From an uncultured Actinomycetes bacterium (GTDB taxonomy: Bacteria > Actinomycetota > Actinomycetes > S36-B12 > UBA10799), in NCBI GenBank assembly GCA_946803585.1, contig CAMPEQ010000011.1, positions 496,001-560,000 of the forward strand: a stretch of DNA of 64,000 bases. The letters run 5' to 3'. The notes beneath the pieces were generated by a model that had not been told where the DNA came from, ran no database searches, and saw only the letters and a program-made list of their open reading frames with translations. Shown piece after piece: positions 35,669 through 44,108 of this stretch (the first letter of the stretch is position 1; each line of letters begins with the position of its first letter). Both the position numbers and the translations under genes were made by a program.

Positions 35669-37171
35669 TTAGTTCAGGCCTTGGGCGCCCTTGGTCTTGG
35701 CACCGGCCAGCTTGGCGTTCTTCATCGTGGCGCCCGTGAAGTCGGCGCGCTTGGCGTTCGCCTTGCGAAGGTCCGCCTTGGTCAGGTCGGCCCGCACCAA
35801 CGTTGCCTTCACCAGATTGGCTTTGCGCAGGTTGGCCGCGACCAAGTTGGCCCCGGTCAGGTCGGCCTTCTTCATGTTTGCCTTAGCAAGCTTGGCCTTG
35901 GCAAGGTCGGCGTTACGAAGGTCAGCATTCTTTAGCTTGCCTTCTTTGAGGTTTGCCTTGGTCAGATCCGCACCCTTGAGATTCGCGTCCTTGAGCTTGG
36001 CCTCTTGTAGCTTCGCGGCCTCGAGGTCGGCATTCTTCAGGTTTGCGTCGACCAGCTTTGCGCCTCGCAGTTTGGCCTCCGACAGGTCGGTTCCCTTGAG
36101 CTTTGCGCCCGCAAGGTTCGCGCCCTTGAGATTCGCACCGGTGAGGTCCGCCCCCGTGAGGTTGGATCCCGCGAGGTTCGCGCCCTTGAAGTTTCCGCCG
36201 GCCAGGTCGTCACCCTTGAGGTTCAGACCCGACAGGTCGGCTCCAGCACAGGTCGTGTCGCCACACTTGTCGGCCAAGACAGCGGGCACTTTCGGGTTGG
36301 GGGTGCTGCCGAAGGTGATCGTGATCGATCCGTCGCCACCCGAGCCGCCGACCGCTGCACCGTTTCCGGCTGGCGTGAACGTCGTCCCAGCTGGTCCGGT
36401 GCTACCCCCGGCTCCCGCACCACCGACGCGTCCGTCGAACCCGCCGCTGGCACCTCCGCCGTAGCCTCCGCCACCGCCGGCGTAGCCGTCACCGCCCGCG
36501 CCATCTCCCACTCCCCAACCTGGGTTGTCATCGTTAGTGCCGCCCCCGCCGGGTCCACCGTTTCCATCGCCACCGTCCCGGCCGCTGGAACCGTGGCCAG
36601 TTCCGCCGTCACCGGCGCTTCCACCGTCTCCACCACCGTCACCTTCGCCGTCCTGACCGGCTGGAAGGTCGTTGTACGCGGCATCGCCGCCATCGTTGTT
36701 GTCCTGGTAGGCCGCGCCACCGCCACCGCCAGCGATTACCTGGTCAGGATCACCAGCAGACACGGTGGACGATCCGCCGCCGCTTCCACCGCGGGAATCA
36801 GTATTAGTTCCCCCGCCGCCGCCGCCACCGACGGTCAGCGGCAAGATCTCGCCCGGTGTCACGGTAAGAGCAGCTGTGACCTCTGCGCCGTCGCCGCCCG
36901 TTCCACTACCGGAGTTGTCGTAGGTTCCGCCGCCGCCGCCAACCGCGACTACCGTGATGCTGGTGATTCCGGCGGGAACCAGGTACGAGTGACTGCCAAC
37001 TTCCTCAAAGACGACGTCTGTCGACGCAGCGGTCGCCGTCGTCGACATCCCCGCGAGGGATGACCCCGCCAGCGCGATACCGCCGACACATGCGGCGGCC
37101 CTGACCCAACGACGGGAGGTTGAGCGATTCTGGCGATCAGTCTGCGGGACAGACAGTGGAGCGTTCGACAT
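35669..37171 (-). CDS. Secreted glycine-rich and pentapeptide-repeat protein
   Basis: Protein of 500 residues. A signal peptide (about 1-50, ending near MSTTATAAS) is followed by a glycine-rich domain (about 55-290; blocks like TVVAVGGGGGTYDN and LPLTVGGGGGGGTN), then about 38 pentapeptide repeats (about 305-497) of the A(N/D)LxG type forming a right-handed beta-helix, unusually lysine-rich in its second half (ANMKKADL, AKLKDANLK). Probably surface-exposed or wall-associated. No sorting motif or anchor is seen. ATG with AGGAAC upstream. Role unknown; adhesion or surface coating is a guess. Confidence 0.85.
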   Translation of the reverse strand: MSNAPLSVPQTDRQNRSTSRRWVRAAACVGGIALAGSSLAGMSTTATAASTDVVFEEVGSHSYLVPAGITSITVVAVGGGGGTYDNSGSGTGGDGAEVTAALTVTPGEILPLTVGGGGGGGTNTDSRGGSGGGSSTVSAGDPDQVIAGGGGGAAYQDNNDGGDAAYNDLPAGQDGEGDGGGDGGSAGDGGTGHGSSGRDGGDGNGGPGGGGTNDDNPGWGVGDGAGGDGYAGGGGGYGGGASGGFDGRVGGAGAGGSTGPAGTTFTPAGNGAAVGGSGGDGSITITFGSTPNPKVPAVLADKCGDTTCAGADLSGLNLKGDDLAGGNFKGANLAGSNLTGADLTGANLKGANLAGAKLKGTDLSEAKLRGAKLVDANLKNADLEAAKLQEAKLKDANLKGADLTKANLKEGKLKNADLRNADLAKAKLAKANMKKADLTGANLVAANLRKANLVKATLVRADLTKADLRKANAKRADFTGATMKNAKLAGAKTKGAQGLN

Positions 37172-37355
37172 GACGGTTCCTATTCCGGAGAGGTGAATGA
37201 GCTATCGCCGCTGACGTTAGGCGCGCAAGTGTCAACGGACGGAGCTGTGGAGCGATCAATTAGCCCGGATGCTGAGTCGGATCGGTCCGGAGTCTTGTTG
37301 GGTGGTCTAAGTAGCCTGGTTCCGTTGATCACCACCCTGGGCTGTGCCTGCGGCG

Positions 37356-37370
37356 TATGATCGCGGGATG
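37356..37370 (+). promoter_or_regulatory. -10 box and leaderless start of the DUF4012 gene
   Basis: TATGAT (37356-37361) is followed by 6 nt and then ATG (37368), with no ribosome binding site. The spacing puts the transcription start at the start codon. The -35 is weak. Confidence 0.6.
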
Positions 37371-39137
37371 GCTAACGCTATGAATGGAACGGGTCGAGGT
37401 CAGCGGTCAACCGGTGCTCAGGTCGCGGTCACGATCCTGGCTGTCGTGATCGCTATGGCGGTCGGCGTTGGCGTATCCGCCGCCGTTATTGGGCTCGATG
37501 TCCAGGGCGCGCAGGCGAACGCGAAGAAGGCCAAGACCAGCGCCGATATCGGCAACATGTCCGGACTCATCGAGTCCGTGAAGGCGCTGCAATCCGACGT
37601 TCAGGGACTCGCCACCTACACCGCGTCCCCAGCCTGGTTCATCACCAAGAACATCCCCGCGGTGGGTGAGCCGGTGAAGACCGCGAGCTTGCTGACCGGC
37701 AGCGCGAACCAGCTATCCGAATCGGCCAGCGGATTCATCGCCCTGGCCGAGCAGTTGGACCAGCCCGACGCCAGCCAAGGCGCGCAGTTCATCCCGGCCG
37801 AGGTTCTCAACGGTCTAGGTCCGGCGTCTCAGGAGTTGGCGGCTGGGCTCCAGACATTCACTGACGACATGGCAACGATCGAGATCGGCTCGGTCTTTGG
37901 TCCGTTGCAGGGCCGCGCTCAGGCGGCGGTTGATCGGGCCAACGAGTTGCTGCCCGAGCTCACACTGCTTGTTCGCACGATGCCGTCCGTGGCGGTACTG
38001 CTCGGCAGCGAGGGTCCGCAGACCTGGTTTGTTGCGCTCCAGAACGGCGGAGAGTCACGTGGAACCGGTGGCCTGGTCGGAAGCTTCTCGGTGGTGGAGA
38101 TGGACCGGGGGAAGGCCACTCCAAAGAAAGTAGGCCCGAACCAGGAGCTCACTGCCAAGGCAGATCCGATGCTGTTACCAGAAGACTCGCGACAGCTCTG
38201 GGGGCCAGCGCGGCTCGCGGAGATCTATGGCGTCAACCTCAGCCCCAACTATCCCTATGCCGCAGAGCTGCTCTCCAGCATGTGGACTAAGCAGAGTGGT
38301 TCGAAGCCTGATGCCCTGCTGGCGCTCGATCAACGCGCAACCGTCGATCTGATTGCGGCCACCGGTGGGTTCACCGTCGATGGCGTGGCCGTGAACGGGT
38401 CGAACGCCTTCCAACTGCTGACGGTTGACATGTACTCAATGTTCGACACTGCTGGCAAGGATGCCTTCGTGACGAAGGTGGTCCAGCAGCTCATGCAGAA
38501 GATCACCTCGGGAGCTGTGTCGCCGATTCAGCTGGCCTCTGTGCTCGCCGACTCGGTCCTCAACCGCAGTCTGTTCCTGTGGGCGCAAGATGCGCAGATC
38601 CAGGATCAGATTGCATCCTCACCCATCAGCGGGGAAGTTCCCAATACGGACGGTCCATTCGCGATGGCGGTGGTCAACAACAACGCTGCTAACAAGATGG
38701 ACACCTTCCTACACACCTCGGTCAACTACTCGGCCGGTGAGTGCATCGCCGGTGGCCGACGCGGCACTGTCAGCGTCGAGTTGTTCAACAATCCACCAGC
38801 GCAGCTGCCGGACTATGTGGGTGGTCGTGGTGATCGCGCGCAGCTGTGGGGGCTGAGCCGAGAGGGCGACGGATCTAACCGGGTCCGGCTGGCGGTGTAT
38901 CTGCCGAAGGGCGCGTTCCTCGGCGAGTCCGTTCCGCAGCAACTCTTCACCGGGACGGAGCGCGAACATCCAGTCGCGATGTTTGGCGTGGAGATGAACA
39001 AGGGCGAACGAAAGACCGTGACCGTGGAGTTCACCCAGTTTGGTGATTCCACGCTCGTCAACGAGCGGCCGAAGGTGCTCGCCCAGCCGATGCTGAACCC
39101 GCAGGTGATTACGGTCGAAGAAGGGCCGACCTGCTAA
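37368..39137 (+). CDS. DUF4012-domain membrane-anchored protein
   Basis: Protein of 589 residues with one N-terminal transmembrane helix (VAVTILAVVIAMAVGVGVSA, about 18-37) and a large extracytoplasmic part holding the DUF4012 domain (LLGSEGPQTWFVALQNGGES, then RGTGGLVGSFSVVEMDRGK, about 206-244). The family is found in polysaccharide gene regions of Gram-positive bacteria and resembles LytR-type extracellular proteins in position, but its activity is unknown. An upstream in-frame ATG at 37344 is less likely because the -10 box lies between the two. A bidirectional terminator follows. Confidence 0.88.
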   Translation: MANAMNGTGRGQRSTGAQVAVTILAVVIAMAVGVGVSAAVIGLDVQGAQANAKKAKTSADIGNMSGLIESVKALQSDVQGLATYTASPAWFITKNIPAVGEPVKTASLLTGSANQLSESASGFIALAEQLDQPDASQGAQFIPAEVLNGLGPASQELAAGLQTFTDDMATIEIGSVFGPLQGRAQAAVDRANELLPELTLLVRTMPSVAVLLGSEGPQTWFVALQNGGESRGTGGLVGSFSVVEMDRGKATPKKVGPNQELTAKADPMLLPEDSRQLWGPARLAEIYGVNLSPNYPYAAELLSSMWTKQSGSKPDALLALDQRATVDLIAATGGFTVDGVAVNGSNAFQLLTVDMYSMFDTAGKDAFVTKVVQQLMQKITSGAVSPIQLASVLADSVLNRSLFLWAQDAQIQDQIASSPISGEVPNTDGPFAMAVVNNNAANKMDTFLHTSVNYSAGECIAGGRRGTVSVELFNNPPAQLPDYVGGRGDRAQLWGLSREGDGSNRVRLAVYLPKGAFLGESVPQQLFTGTEREHPVAMFGVEMNKGERKTVTVEFTQFGDSTLVNERPKVLAQPMLNPQVITVEEGPTC

Positions 39138-39140
39138 AAG

Positions 39141-39182
39141 AACAAATCTGCCACGACCGCGGGGGTCAGTGGCAGATTTGTT
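39141..39182. terminator. Bidirectional terminator
   Basis: Perfect 14-nt arms AACAAATCTGCCAC (39141-39154) and GTGGCAGATTTGTT (39169-39182) around a 14-nt loop, between convergent stop codons. A-rich left and T-rich right ends make it work on both strands. Confidence 0.8.
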
Positions 39183-39203
39183 GAATGCTTATTGGTTGAG
39201 CGA

Positions 39204-39701
39204 CTAGACGTTCTTCTTCACCTTGATGGTGGTTGTCACAACCTTGTTCTTGTACTTGGCGACAACGGCCCAAGTCCCCTTCTTCGGGAGCTTGATGTTG
39301 ACGACGGCGCGCTTGTTGCTCTTGATCGGCACCCGCTTCTTGATGACGGTGTTGCCGCGGACGAACCGGTAGGTCACGTACTGCTTGGCGTCTCCACGAG
39401 GCTTGACGACCTTGAAGCTGGCCTTGAACTTGACCTTCTGTGACTTCTTCTTCTTTTTCTTCCACTTGGCGACGGCCTTGCTCGCCCACATGAAGGTGCC
39501 GTTGCTGTTAACCGTGCACTTGGTGTTGGTTGTGGTGTCGTTGATGACGTAGCCATTTTCAGGCGCATTGACTGCGCATTGGTTCGCGCTGATCCGCGGC
39601 GAGGGGGCGGCCGAGGCTGCGGACATACCCGAAGCAACCAAGCCAACGGTTAGTCCGGTGGTCAGAAGTACGGCGCCCGAGCGCCCGAATGATCTACGCA
39701 T
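39204..39701 (-). CDS. Secreted lysine-rich protein of unknown function
   Basis: Protein of 165 residues with a clear signal peptide (RRSFGRSGAVLLTTGLTVGL, cleavage after about ASAA, residue 32), two cysteines, a run of six lysines (about 81-86) and a C-terminal part of short beta-strands (VTYRFVRGNTVIKKRVPI, GTWAVVAKYKNKVVTTTIKV) that looks Ig-like. Leaderless start: TAGCCT (39713-39708) lies 6 nt before ATG, with no ribosome binding site. No family recognised. Confidence 0.75.
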   Translation of the reverse strand: MRRSFGRSGAVLLTTGLTVGLVASGMSAASAAPSPRISANQCAVNAPENGYVINDTTTNTKCTVNSNGTFMWASKAVAKWKKKKKKSQKVKFKASFKVVKPRGDAKQYVTYRFVRGNTVIKKRVPIKSNKRAVVNIKLPKKGTWAVVAKYKNKVVTTTIKVKKNV

Positions 39702-39815
39702 GCTGCGAGGCTACCCGATGATGGAGCCGATTCGTAGTCGGGTTCGCCAAATAGTTGCAATACGTCACCCTGTTGCGCTGATGCAAGCGGTTCTTACCTC
39801 AGCCTTACCCGTGCT

Positions 39816-40394
39816 CTACGAGACGGCAGCAGCTAGTAACGGCTCGAGCTCGGTCTCGGCGTCGGCTTTCAACTGCTCGGCGAACTCCCGCGCAGCTGGG
39901 TTCACGCCCTCCGCCAACTCGGCGGCAGAGACCGCGATGACTCCTGTGAGGTGCTCGCCCACTGCTTGTTCGACGAGTGCTTCTAGCTTGGCTCCGTTGG
40001 AGACGGTGATAGCCGTGATCTGTCGCCCGGTCAGCATGCCGGGGGGATCAGGGGCTTCACTATTTGAACGCCCCCAACTCGTTAGCCATCCGTGTGCCAA
40101 CACGATCCGCTCATTGGCAGTTCGGGCGACTTCCTCCAAGGCGAGGGCCGTGTCCTCTTCCTCAGTCTTGGCTGTCAAGATGTCGGTGAGGGTGACGACC
40201 TGCTCATTCAACGCGATCGTCTGGTTGGCGAACACCGCATCCTGTTGATTGTTCTCGTTTGGATTGCTGGTTTGCTGCGAGGAGTTCGGGTCCGTTGGAC
40301 TTCCGGAACTACAAGCACCGAGGACACCCATCCCGAGTCCAGCAAGCGCGATCGCGGCAACCGTCACCGCAGCCTTACTTCCGATAGTTCGCAT
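39816..40394 (-). CDS. Lipoprotein with degenerate DUF305-like domain
   Basis: Protein of 192 residues with a lipobox LGACSSG (Cys about 28), a polar Asn/Gln linker and a helical domain. The second half, AHGWLTSWGR, PGMLTGRQI, VGEHLTGVIAVSAAELAEG and ELEPLLAAA, follows the DUF305 pattern (WL-wg, gML, mi-HH-gAi, la--i---Q--Ei). Most of the paired histidines are lost, only the His in GEHLTG remaining. It is probably not metal-binding like other DUF305 proteins. Its start overlaps the BY-kinase stop by 1 nt, so it is cotranscribed with the exopolysaccharide regulator. Confidence 0.7.
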   Translation of the reverse strand: MRTIGSKAAVTVAAIALAGLGMGVLGACSSGSPTDPNSSQQTSNPNENNQQDAVFANQTIALNEQVVTLTDILTAKTEEEDTALALEEVARTANERIVLAHGWLTSWGRSNSEAPDPPGMLTGRQITAITVSNGAKLEALVEQAVGEHLTGVIAVSAAELAEGVNPAAREFAEQLKADAETELEPLLAAAVS

Positions 40395-41806
40395 TAGGCC
40401 TCCGACGTGCTTCTCGTGGCGTCATCCACCGACTTCGGTGACGTCTGTTCCTGGGACTCCTGACCGTAACCGTAGCCATCGCCATACCCATAGCGACGCT
40501 TGGCCGGAACAGCGTTCAGCACGGTTCCAAGTAGCCTGGCGTTAACCCGCTTGAACGCACCGACCGCGATGCCGACATCTTCGGTACTCGTCTTACCGTG
40601 GCGAACGACCAGGATGGCTCCATCTGCTCGCGACGAAAGGATCGCTGCGTCCGAGACGGCGAGTAGCGGTGAGGAGTCCAGGATGACGATGTCGAAACGG
40701 GACTTGAGGTCGCCGATGACTGTTTGCATCTGATGTGACCCGAGGAGCTCGCTTGGATTGGGCGGAATCGGTCCGGGCGGGAGGAGCGTGATCAGTCCAC
40801 GGCCCCATGGCTGGAGGGTGTCGTCTAGGGAACGTTGCCCGGAAAGGACATCGGTGAGCCCTTGACTTGCGTCCAGATCGAGGTATTCGGTGATCCGCGG
40901 TCGACGTAAGTCAGCTTCGACCAGGCAGACGGTCTTACCCGATTGCGCAATCGTGATTGCAAGGTTGCAGGCAAGGGTGCTCTTACCGTCTCCCGGCTCG
41001 GGGGAGGTGATCACCAACGCGCGGATCGGGTCATCGACGCTGACGAACTGCAAGTTAGCGCGGATCGTTCGATAGCCCTCAGAGTTGAGGCTCGTCGCGT
41101 CCAGGGCTGCTAGAGCGCGGTTCTGCTTGCCATCGATCGCGACGACCGCGCCGAGCGAAGGGGCGTTGGTGAGTTCCTCGATCTCGGCGGGGGTAGAGAC
41201 TGTGGTGTCGAGGGTCTCGCGTAGTAGCGCCCACGCGATTCCGAGCCCGAGGCCGAGGATCAGACCGAGCGCCAAGTTGATGCGTGTTTGCGGGGATGAC
41301 GGTGCGCCTGGTGGCGTCGCCGGGTCGGTCAGTGTGACCTTGACCGGTGACGTTGAGGTCGCAGTTGGGGTTTCGAGGGCTTCGATTGTGCGTCCGAGCT
41401 GCACTGACACCGCGTTGGCGATCTCGGCTGCTTGAACGGCACTCGCGTCGTTTGCGCTGACAATCAGTAGGACAGTGGAGGGCGGGTTCGTTGCCGAGAC
41501 TTTGCCCGCGAGCTGTTGGGAGGTATACGGGAGGTCAAGTTCTTGAATGACCGGCTCGAGGACCTCAGGGCTGGTGACGATCTCCGTGTAGGACTTGACG
41601 CGTTGGGCGGCGAACTGGGCTCCCGAGAGGGGGCTAGCGCCGTCGGCTGATTCGCCGGTGAGCGCAACGAAGTTCTGCGTGCTCGCGGTGTAGACCTTGG
41701 AAGAAGTGAAGGTATAGACGGCCGAGAGCCCGAAGACGACCACCGTGATCGCGAGAACGGAAATCCATCTCTTGCGCACCGCAGCCAGATAGTCACCCAG
41801 ATCCAT
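40394..41806 (-). CDS. Wzz/BY-kinase fusion (polysaccharide chain-length regulator and tyrosine autokinase)
   Basis: Inner-membrane protein of 470 residues: an N-terminal Wzz domain with two transmembrane helices (about 14-34 and 175-196) and a cytoplasmic BY-kinase domain with Walker A SPEPGDGKSTLACN (about 268-281), Walker A' near IVILDSSPLLAVSDAAIL, and a C-terminal tyrosine cluster RRYGYGDGYGYGQESQ. It controls chain length and export of Wzy-made polysaccharide through cyclic autophosphorylation. It heads the sugar locus, divergent from the PIG-L operon. ATG with GAGGGA 6 nt upstream. Confidence 0.94.
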   Translation of the reverse strand: MDLGDYLAAVRKRWISVLAITVVVFGLSAVYTFTSSKVYTASTQNFVALTGESADGASPLSGAQFAAQRVKSYTEIVTSPEVLEPVIQELDLPYTSQQLAGKVSATNPPSTVLLIVSANDASAVQAAEIANAVSVQLGRTIEALETPTATSTSPVKVTLTDPATPPGAPSSPQTRINLALGLILGLGLGIAWALLRETLDTTVSTPAEIEELTNAPSLGAVVAIDGKQNRALAALDATSLNSEGYRTIRANLQFVSVDDPIRALVITSPEPGDGKSTLACNLAITIAQSGKTVCLVEADLRRPRITEYLDLDASQGLTDVLSGQRSLDDTLQPWGRGLITLLPPGPIPPNPSELLGSHQMQTVIGDLKSRFDIVILDSSPLLAVSDAAILSSRADGAILVVRHGKTSTEDVGIAVGAFKRVNARLLGTVLNAVPAKRRYGYGDGYGYGQESQEQTSPKSVDDATRSTSEA

Positions 41807-41954
41807 TTCAGTTCCCTCGCAGGTTCGATTGCACGACGTCGCTGCTCAGCATACGCACCGAATCTCTCGTTTAAGTTGATCGCTCGCACCCTTACACCGG
41901 TAGCCTAGCGTCAGATGCTAGACCTTCCCGCCACCAAGACTTAAGGACGAAGCG

Positions 41955-42668
41955 ATGTCGACGCTAGTAGTTGTCGCGCACCCCGATGATGAAGCACTCG
42001 GTTTTGGAGCGTCCGGTGCGCTACTCGCAGCTAGAGGCGAAGTGGTGACATGTTGTTTCCTAGCTGGAGGCGTTACAGCGCGAGGCGCACGTCCCGCCAG
42101 TGAGGAACTACTGAGGGACAGCCTTCACGCTCAGGAAATACTCGGATTCTCACCACCAATCATGGGTGACTTCCCGAATATCGGGATGAACGCCGTTCCT
42201 CACCTCGATCTTGTCCAGTTCATCGAGAATGCGATTCAACAAACGCAAGCCTCATCAGTTATCACACATCACCCGCACGATATCAACGACGATCACCGAC
42301 AGGTCTGCTCCGCGACTTTGGCGGCATCCCGCCTGAACCAACGTCAACCGAACGGTTCAGCTCCGCCACTGTCGCAGCTGCTATTCATGGAGGTTCTCTC
42401 TTCGACAGAATGGCAGTTTCGTGGAGGTGGTGACGCGTTCGTCCCAGATACTTACGTCGAAATCGGCGAGGACGGTCTCGAACGCAAGATCGAAGCAGTT
42501 TCGGCGTACCGTGGAGTGATGCGACCGTATCCGCACCCGCGAAGTCCAGAAGCTATCAGAGCTCAGGCAGTGATGCGGGGCGCTCAAGCAGGCCTCAATC
42601 TAGCCGAAGCATTTGTGACTGGCTTCCGGAATTGGCATATTGACGACCTGCGCTCGGACACGCCATGA
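41955..42668 (+). CDS. PIG-L family deacetylase
   Basis: Zinc-dependent N-acetyl-sugar deacetylase of 237 residues. The metal motif VVAHPDDEALGFGASGA (about 6-22) is present, and the second His cluster is in THHPHDINDDHRQV (about 112-125). The 4-nt overlap with the formyltransferase, which in turn overlaps the sugar transferase, suggests that this enzyme removes an acetyl group and the next one adds a formyl group to the freed amine. This is inferred from gene order. It begins the plus-strand part of the locus. Confidence 0.92.
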   Translation: MSTLVVVAHPDDEALGFGASGALLAARGEVVTCCFLAGGVTARGARPASEELLRDSLHAQEILGFSPPIMGDFPNIGMNAVPHLDLVQFIENAIQQTQASSVITHHPHDINDDHRQVCSATLAASRLNQRQPNGSAPPLSQLLFMEVLSSTEWQFRGGGDAFVPDTYVEIGEDGLERKIEAVSAYRGVMRPYPHPRSPEAIRAQAVMRGAQAGLNLAEAFVTGFRNWHIDDLRSDTP

Positions 42669-43513
42669 GATTCGGATTTGTAACTTGCGTCCAGCTCGGA
42701 CTCGACGTCATGTCCGAGATCTACGCCATCGGGGGTGAACTAGATCTAGTAATCACGCTTGAAGACGACCAGGCGCAGAGCAAGTCGGGTCGCGTGTGGT
42801 TAGACGATTTTTGCGACTCGAAAAGCGTCACGCTTCTCAAGTCGCGATCCGTCAACGACCCGAAAGTCACGAAGGCGATCGAGGAGTATGCAATCGACTG
42901 GCTCTTCATTATCGGTTGGTCACAGATCGCGGCGCCAGCGACAATAAGCGCATCGACGAGAGGCTGCATCGGAATGCACCCAACGCTCCTGCCGGAAGGG
43001 CGGGGCCGTGCTTCGATCCCGTGGGCCATCCTCAAGGGCCTCGATAGGACGGGTGTCACGATGTTCCAACTCGACAGCGGAGTCGACACGGGACCCGTTC
43101 TTGCGTGGCAGGAAATTGCACTCACAGAAGAAACAACCGCCACAACTCTCTACCGCCAGGTACTCGAAGCTCATAGGCTCCTGATTTCGCGAACTTGGAA
43201 TGCCTTAAACGAGGATTCGCTGGAGGCAGTGCCGCAAGATCCGGCAAGTGGATCCACATGGCCAGGACGAACTCCCCGCGACGGAGAGATTACTGCCGAC
43301 ATGAGTGTGGCGGAGGCGACTGCGCTAGTAAGGGCGACGACCCACCCGTACCCTGGCGCGTTCTGGCGTGAGAACGACCGCGTGGTCAGGGTTTGGGGCG
43401 CCTCAACCAATGAGCCTTCCAACAACAAGCCAACTTTCACGTGCCACGACGGTCTGCTCGTCGCGCGGGACTTCAGTGTTGAACCCACCTCCCTGGCCGG
43501 TTCGGACCGCTAG
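42665..43513 (+). CDS. Formyltransferase-family protein (probable amino-sugar N-formyltransferase)
   Basis: Protein of 282 residues with the N10-formyl-tetrahydrofolate transferase fold. The core reads CIGMHPTLLPEGRGRASIPW and TGVTMFQLDSGVDTGPVL. The catalytic His (H105) and Asp (D141) are present, but the Asn two residues before the His is Gly (G103). A C-terminal domain of about 70 residues (WPGRTPRDGEITADMS, ATALVRATTHPYPGAF) matches methionyl-tRNA or sugar formyltransferase ends. Context favours an amino sugar over tRNA. Translationally coupled at both ends. Confidence 0.85.
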   Translation: MRFGFVTCVQLGLDVMSEIYAIGGELDLVITLEDDQAQSKSGRVWLDDFCDSKSVTLLKSRSVNDPKVTKAIEEYAIDWLFIIGWSQIAAPATISASTRGCIGMHPTLLPEGRGRASIPWAILKGLDRTGVTMFQLDSGVDTGPVLAWQEIALTEETTATTLYRQVLEAHRLLISRTWNALNEDSLEAVPQDPASGSTWPGRTPRDGEITADMSVAEATALVRATTHPYPGAFWRENDRVVRVWGASTNEPSNNKPTFTCHDGLLVARDFSVEPTSLAGSDR

Positions 43514-44097
43514 TGCACTCAACGAATCTCGTATACCGTCGTAAAGGAAAGCGCGTCCTAGATCTCCTCGTCGCTGTACCGTTTACTGTCTTCGCTGCGC
43601 CAATCGGTCTCGCAGTGGCAGTCGCGATCAGGCTAGATGACGGCGGACCGGTCTTTTTCACCCATGACCGCGTTGGTATTGACGGGCAGCGCTTCAAGCT
43701 GACCAAGTTTCGAAGCATGCCCGTTGGGACTTCGAACGTGTCATCGGCTGAGGCCACGACACTGACTGTGACTCGAGTCGGGACTATAATCAGACGCACA
43801 AGCATCGATGAGTTCCCCCAGATTCTAAGCGTTCTATCCGGTCAGATGAGCCTCGTTGGTCCGCGACCCGCAATTCCAACGCAGACCGAGTTGATCGAAA
43901 TGAGGCGAGCAAACGGCTCACTGGGCCTAAAGCCGGGATTGACCGGAACAGCACAACTGAACGCGTACGACGGGATGCCAGAGCAAGAGAAGGCCGTCTG
44001 GGATGCCGTCTATCTCAAAAGGATCAACTTGAGAACCGATCTTCGAATTCTGTTCGGGACGGTGCGCTACCTACTCCGCCGCCCGCCGAGCTACTAG
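43513..44097 (+). CDS. Initiating sugar-phosphate transferase (undecaprenyl-phosphate)
   Basis: Monotopic phosphoglycosyl transferase of 194 residues that puts the first sugar-phosphate on the lipid carrier. It has one hydrophobic segment (LLVAVPFTVFAAPIGLAVAV, about 17-36), then VFFTHDRVGIDGQRFKLTKF and RSMP, RTSIDEFPQILSVLSGQMSL with VGPRP, and KPGLTGTAQLN. This is the short PglC-like form without the N-terminal multi-helix domain. GTG start sharing its G with the formyltransferase stop TAG. It defines the repeat-unit start for the Wzy pathway. Confidence 0.94.
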   Translation: MHSTNLVYRRKGKRVLDLLVAVPFTVFAAPIGLAVAVAIRLDDGGPVFFTHDRVGIDGQRFKLTKFRSMPVGTSNVSSAEATTLTVTRVGTIIRRTSIDEFPQILSVLSGQMSLVGPRPAIPTQTELIEMRRANGSLGLKPGLTGTAQLNAYDGMPEQEKAVWDAVYLKRINLRTDLRILFGTVRYLLRRPPSY

Positions 44098-44108
44098 GGT
44101 TTCGCCTA

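Noticed and set aside
24472-41806. Phosphatase-kinase partnership between the tyrosine phosphatase at 24.5 kb and the BY-kinase at 40.4 kb
   Set aside because: The genes are 15 kb apart with unrelated genes between; in dedicated systems the pair is adjacent. No sequence evidence links them.
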